Shown one piece after another: positions 60,502 through 64,000 of a stretch of 64,000 bases of DNA (the first letter of the stretch is position 1; every line of letters starts with the position of its first letter). Both the position numbers and the translations under genes were made by a program. The notes under the pieces are model-generated. The model was not told where the DNA came from and searched no databases. It saw only the letters and a program-made list of their open reading frames with translations. Origin of the DNA: Bacteroidia bacterium (lineage in GTDB: Bacteria > Bacteroidota > Bacteroidia > SpSt-205); contig BPGV01000001.1 in the NCBI GenBank assembly GCA_026003215.1, positions 709,570 to 773,569 of the forward strand. Reading direction: 5' to 3'.

Positions 60502-62619
60502 TTATACAGATTCTTTTTCTCGTACGCCTTTGGATTGAGCGATAATCTGCTCTTGGATATGCGGGGGCACTGGTTGGTAGTGCGAAAACTCCATCACCGC
60601 ATACGCACGTCCCGAAGAGAGGGTACGGAGCTGGGTTACATAGCCGAAAAGCTCCTTGAGGGGCACCAGGGCGGTAACGACCTGCATGCCTCCTCGCGCC
60701 CCCATACCCGTGATCTGCCCCCGACGACGGTTGAGGTCGCCTACAATACCCCCCATGTATTCTTCTGGGGTCTCTACCTCTACTTTCATGATAGGCTCTA
60801 AGATGATGGGATTAGCCTTACGACAGCCTTCTCGGAAAGCATACCGAGCCGCTATCTCAAACGAAAGGCTATCCGAGTCTACTTCATGGAAACCCCCATC
60901 AAAGAGCCGCGCCCGTATGCCCGTAGCCGGATAACCCGCCACAATACCATCATTCATAGCTTGGCGTATCCCCTTCTCCACAGAAGGAATAAACTCTCTC
61001 GGTATCACCCCACCCTTTATCTCGTTGACAAACTCAAAGTGTCCATTCTCAAGCGGCGAAAACTCTATCACTACATCCGCATACTTACCGCGACCACCCG
61101 TTTGCTTCTTATACAGCTCTCTATGCACCACACTGGTGGTTATCGTCTCACGGTAAGCTACTTGCGGTTCGCCCTCATTCACCTCTACTTTAAACTCCCG
61201 ACGCAAGCGATCTACGATAATCTCCAAGTGTAGCTCACCCATGCCCGCTATGATAGTTTGCAAGGACTCTTCATCTACCCAGTACCGGAAGGTAGGATCC
61301 TCTTCGGAGAGCTTGGAGAGGGCCGTAGATAGCTTATCGCTGTCGGCTTGCGTCTTAGGCTCCACTGCCTTTTGAATCACCGGCTCAGGGAAGGTCATCG
61401 CCTCAAGCGCAATAGGATGATTTTCATCGCATAGGGTGTCTCCCGTACGCACCTCTCGGATGCCCACCACAGCGGCAATATCACCGGCAGAAACTTCTTC
61501 AATGAGATTCTGCTTGTTGGCGTGCATCTGCATAATGCGGCTGACCCGCTCTTTCTGCCCTGTGCGCGTATTGAGCACATAGGAGCCCGCCTTAAGCGTG
61601 CCGGAATACACGCGTATGTACGTGAGCTTGCCCACAAAAGGGTCGGTCACAATCTTGAATGCCAACGCTGCAAAGGGCGCATTCGGATCCACGGGGCGCG
61701 CTTCCTCTTCGCCCGTTTTGGGATTGGTGCCTTTTACGGCTTCTATATCTAAGGGGCTGGGCAGGAACGCACATACCGCATCTAAAAGCGCCTGCACGCC
61801 TTTGTTTTTAAAGGCAGAGCCAGCTAACACAGGGAAAAGCTCCATTTTTAGCGTCCCCTTCCGTATGGCCGCCCGGATTTCGTCCGCCGTAATGCTATCT
61901 GGATCACTAAAATATTTCTCCATCAAAGCGTCATCATACTCCGCCACCGTCTCTAAGAGAAAGTTACGCCACTTCTCCACATCTGCTTTTAGCTCCCCAG
62001 GCACTGGCACCACCTGATAGGTCATTCCGTAGTCCTCTTCATTCCAAATCTTAGCCTCCAAGGTAATCAGGTCCACCACCCCTCGAAAGTTGTCTTCAGA
62101 GCCAATAGGCACTTGAATAGGGAGGGCTTTGGCCCCAAGCCGCTCCCGAATCTGCTCTACCACATTAAAAAAGTTAGCCCCGGCTCGGTCCATCTTATTG
62201 ACGAAGCAGACCCGGGGCACCTTATAGCGGTTAGCCTGACGCCAGACGGTCTCGGATTGGGGCTGCACCCCTGCCACCCCACAAAAGACCGCTACCGCCC
62301 CATCCAGCACCCGCATGGAACGCTCCACTTCTACAGTAAAATCTACGTGCCCGGGGGTATCTATGATATTGACGCGGTATTTTTCGCCCAACCAGTTCCA
62401 GTAGGTAGTAGTAGCCGCCGCAGTAATCGTAATCCCTCGTTCGCGCTCTTGAGGGAGATAGTCCATGGTAGCGGTACCCTCATGGACTTCGCCGAGCTTA
62501 TGGGTAAGACCGGTGTAGAAAAGGATGCGTTCGGTCGTCGTCGTCTTCCCTGCATCTATGTGCGCTGCGATACCGATGTTTCGGCAGCGGTGCAAGGGTA
62601 TCGTCGTATCTATCGGCAT
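60502..62619 (-). CDS. fusA: Translation elongation factor G
   Basis: The 705-aa GTPase drives ribosomal translocation. The G motifs are intact: P-loop [19 protein letters not shown], switch [31 protein letters not shown], and NKMDRAG. Domains II-V follow with [21 protein letters not shown] in domain III and [18 protein letters not shown]-type domain V. No tuf gene follows it; rpsJ is next, so the str and S10 operons are directly joined. Confidence 0.98.
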   Translation of the reverse strand: MPIDTTIPLHRCRNIGIAAHIDAGKTTTTERILFYTGLTHKLGEVHEGTATMDYLPQERERGITITAAATTTYWNWLGEKYRVNIIDTPGHVDFTVEVERSMRVLDGAVAVFCGVAGVQPQSETVWRQANRYKVPRVCFVNKMDRAGANFFNVVEQIRERLGAKALPIQVPIGSEDNFRGVVDLITLEAKIWNEEDYGMTYQVVPVPGELKADVEKWRNFLLETVAEYDDALMEKYFSDPDSITADEIRAAIRKGTLKMELFPVLAGSAFKNKGVQALLDAVCAFLPSPLDIEAVKGTNPKTGEEEARPVDPNAPFAALAFKIVTDPFVGKLTYIRVYSGTLKAGSYVLNTRTGQKERVSRIMQMHANKQNLIEEVSAGDIAAVVGIREVRTGDTLCDENHPIALEAMTFPEPVIQKAVEPKTQADSDKLSTALSKLSEEDPTFRYWVDEESLQTIIAGMGELHLEIIVDRLRREFKVEVNEGEPQVAYRETITTSVVHRELYKKQTGGRGKYADVVIEFSPLENGHFEFVNEIKGGVIPREFIPSVEKGIRQAMNDGIVAGYPATGIRARLFDGGFHEVDSDSLSFEIAARYAFREGCRKANPIILEPIMKVEVETPEEYMGGIVGDLNRRRGQITGMGARGGMQVVTALVPLKELFGYVTQLRTLSSGRAYAVMEFSHYQPVPPHIQEQIIAQSKGVREKESV

Positions 62620-62625
62620 AGGCTC

Positions 62626-63093
62626 TTAGAATCGGAAGTGCGCAAAAGCTTTGTTTGCTTCAGCCATACGGTGCGTCTCATCGCGCTTTTTGATAGCTGC
62701 CCCCTCATTCTTAGAAGCAGCTATAAGCTCTCCCGCCAACCGTTCGGCCATGGTACGCTCAGAACGTTTGCGCGCGGCCTCTATGAGCCACCGCATAGCC
62801 AAGGAAAGTTTGCGTTCAGGCCGCGGCTCCATCGGAATCTGTAGGGTAGCCCCCCCGACTCGCCGAGGCCGCACCTCTAAATGCGGCATCGCGTTATTTA
62901 CCGCCGCATGAAAGATATCCAGAGGGTTCTGTGCCGTTTTCTGCGCAATAATGTCTAACGCCCCATAAAAAATGGCATAAGCCTTGGTCTTTTTACCCTC
63001 CCGCATAACCTTATTAACGAACCGAGCCACCAGCTCGCTTTTATACTTCGGGTCAGGCGGGATGACCCGCGGCTCCGGATGCCCCTTTCTCAT
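62626..63093 (-). CDS. rpsG: 30S ribosomal protein S7
   Basis: The 155-aa protein starts [38 protein letters not shown] and includes [24 protein letters not shown]. It organises the 3' major domain of 16S rRNA. Its start overlaps the rpsL stop by 4 bp. Confidence 0.98.
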   Translation of the reverse strand: MRKGHPEPRVIPPDPKYKSELVARFVNKVMREGKKTKAYAIFYGALDIIAQKTAQNPLDIFHAAVNNAMPHLEVRPRRVGGATLQIPMEPRPERKLSLAMRWLIEAARKRSERTMAERLAGELIAASKNEGAAIKKRDETHRMAEANKAFAHFRF

Positions 63094-63515
63094 TTTTTAC
63101 CTCCTTTTTGAGGGCCTTTTGCTGCGGAAGTAGCGGCCGCGCCTTTCTTAGGGCGCTTAGCCCCATAAAGCGAACGGCCTTGCCGGCGTTTTTCCACACC
63201 AGCACACTCCAGAGCTCCTCGCACAATATGATACCGAACCCCCGGCAGGTCTTTTACCCGCCCCCCCCGCACAAGCACTACCGAGTGCTCCTGGAGGTTA
63301 TGCCCCTCTCCTGGGATATAGGCTATCACTTCATACCCAGTGGTGAGGCGTACCTTGGCCACTTTGCGTAAGGCCGAGTTTGGCTTTTTGGGCGTAGTGG
63401 TGTATACCTTAGTGCACGTGCCGCGCCGCTGAGGACAAGCCATCAGCGCTGGCGATTTACTTTTCTTAGGCTTAGGCTTGCGCCCATGCCGTATAAGCTG
63501 CTGTATCGTAGGCAT
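63090..63515 (-). CDS. rpsL: 30S ribosomal protein S12
   Basis: The protein of about 141 aa starts [16 protein letters not shown], with the decoding-centre segments [21 protein letters not shown] (streptomycin-region Lys) and [16 protein letters not shown]. The C-terminus has an Ala/Lys/Gly-rich tail of about 20 residues ([19 protein letters not shown]). The ORF track's first 13 codons overlap the promoter; ATG 63515 is the true start. Confidence 0.98.
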   Translation of the reverse strand: MPTIQQLIRHGRKPKPKKSKSPALMACPQRRGTCTKVYTTTPKKPNSALRKVAKVRLTTGYEVIAYIPGEGHNLQEHSVVLVRGGRVKDLPGVRYHIVRGALECAGVEKRRQGRSLYGAKRPKKGAAATSAAKGPQKGGKK

Positions 63516-63526
63516 ACGACGGCCTG

Positions 63527-63534
63527 CAAAGGTA
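63527..63534 (-). promoter_or_regulatory. -7 element TACCTTTG for the ribosomal super-cluster
   Basis: It ends 11 nt before the rpsL ATG, the longest leader among the promoters listed for this window. It is the only clear promoter I found upstream of the 17.5-kb cluster. Confidence 0.68.
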
Positions 63535-63561
63535 GGAAACTTTTTCCAATACACGCAAACC

Positions 63562-64000
63562 CTATACCCCCATTTGCCGCCACACAGCTTCGGACACGTT
63601 CTCCACCGGCAGAGGCCCCTCTACCTCTACCCATGCGTCATAGGTATGTCCTCGCCACCAGGTAAGCTGCCGCCGTGCATACGCTCGATTGGCCTGTACA
63701 ATCGCTTCTACCAAGGTAGTGCGCGCCCGTGCTCCCCGCAATACTTCCAAACATTCTTTGTAGCCCAAAGTCTGTAAGCCTGGGGCTTCTGGGGTATAGC
63801 CCTTGGCTAACACATATTCTGTCTCCTCTAACCAGCCTTGAGCCACCTGCTCTTGTGTGCGTCGGCCTATGCGCGCATACAGAAGGTCTCTCGGCGCGCT
63901 TAGCACCACTACATACGCAGGATAGCGGCGCTCTTTTTGGCCCTGCCAGTAGCTGGCCCAGGGACGGCCAGTCGCCTGTAATACTTCCACGGCTCGTTGC
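63562..64000 (-). CDS. miaA: tRNA dimethylallyltransferase, C-terminal part
   Basis: The last 145 or so residues of MiaA are present; the N-terminal P-loop half lies beyond the window. Visible motifs are [19 protein letters not shown] (the family RALEVxxxTG), [44 protein letters not shown] and the [14 protein letters not shown] helix. MiaA adds an isopentenyl group to A37 of tRNAs reading UNN codons. The ORF track's start at 63990 is an internal Val, because the frame stays open to the window edge. Confidence 0.93.
   Translation of the reverse strand, partial: QRAVEVLQATGRPWASYWQGQKERRYPAYVVVLSAPRDLLYARIGRRTQEQVAQGWLEETEYVLAKGYTPEAPGLQTLGYKECLEVLRGARARTTLVEAIVQANRAYARRQLTWWRGHTYDAWVEVEGPLPVENVSEAVWRQMGV

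Noticed and set aside
46031-63515. Shine-Dalgarno sites before the ribosomal genes
   Set aside because: No consistent purine-rich motif precedes starts, in keeping with Bacteroidota and the leaderless pattern.
1-64000. CRISPR arrays, insertion sequences, prophage genes or defence islands
   Set aside because: No regularly spaced repeats, transposase motifs, terminal inverted repeats or phage proteins were seen; the window is core-like.

Overview
The window looks like a chromosomal segment of a member of the Bacteroidota. The evidence is of four kinds. The promoters are of the TAnnTTTG type and Shine-Dalgarno sequences are absent. There are type IX secretion (T9SS) parts: a PorU-like protease, a PorE-like OmpA protein and a client with a C-terminal sorting domain. 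SecD and SecF are fused. The ribosomal S14 and L36 proteins are zinc-less. I cannot place it below phylum from the sequence alone. Genes are tightly packed, with many start/stop overlaps and even convergent 3' overlaps.

Layout. 1-2281: a secreted PKD protein (minus strand) whose 3' part (about 1-800) is recognisable but broken by many frameshifts and stops. 2442-5263: an FHA / vWA-like-FHA / PP2C phosphatase signalling operon. 5329-9071: a lone CzcA/CusA-type RND pump and an outer-membrane beta-barrel protein. 9105-15592: ScpA with a second barrel protein, then divergently YidC, a TPR protein and a large BNR-repeat T9SS client. 15664-20058: rplU-rpmA, an LD-carboxypeptidase, a glycosyltransferase, ilvE and pdxH. 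20120-24043: a Bacteroidota-type secreted repeat protein, a MoxR/ChlI-like AAA+ ATPase and a coiled-coil nuclease-fold protein. 24076-31587: a PstS-like lipoprotein, SecDF, a NUDIX hydrolase, PorE-like OmpA, an FtsX/LolE-like permease, a 67-aa protein and two tRNAs (Leu, Gly), all on the minus strand. 31627-42002: PorU, an HAE1-type RND pump and an isolated NuoG-like protein. 41989-45324: a glycosyltransferase-like unknown, PdxA and leucyl aminopeptidase. 45392-45934: a frameshifted fatty-acid-hydroxylase pseudogene. 45936-46007: tRNA-Thr. 46031-63515: one unbroken minus-strand str-S10-spc-alpha super-cluster from rpsL to rplQ, including fusA, secY, map, infA and rpoA. 63562-64000: the C-terminal part of miaA.

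The most striking global signal is regulatory. For 20 genes a TAnnTTTG -7 element ends only 3-11 bases before a start codon, so the predicted transcripts are leaderless or nearly so. This pattern also settles several start codons that the ORF track places too far upstream. In two places divergent -7 boxes lie only 8-10 bp apart. Two 35-nt hairpins of the same build (16-bp stem, 3-nt loop) sit 22-24 bp after minus-strand stop codons.

Functionally the window combines translation and protein-export machinery (ribosomal cluster, SecY, SecDF, YidC) with envelope biogenesis and T9SS secretion, vitamin B6 metabolism (PdxA, PdxH) beside a PLP aminotransferase, and a compact phosphopeptide-signalling operon. 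That operon, the two broken genes and the tRNA-to-mRNA junction at 31412-31417 deserve the closest second look.
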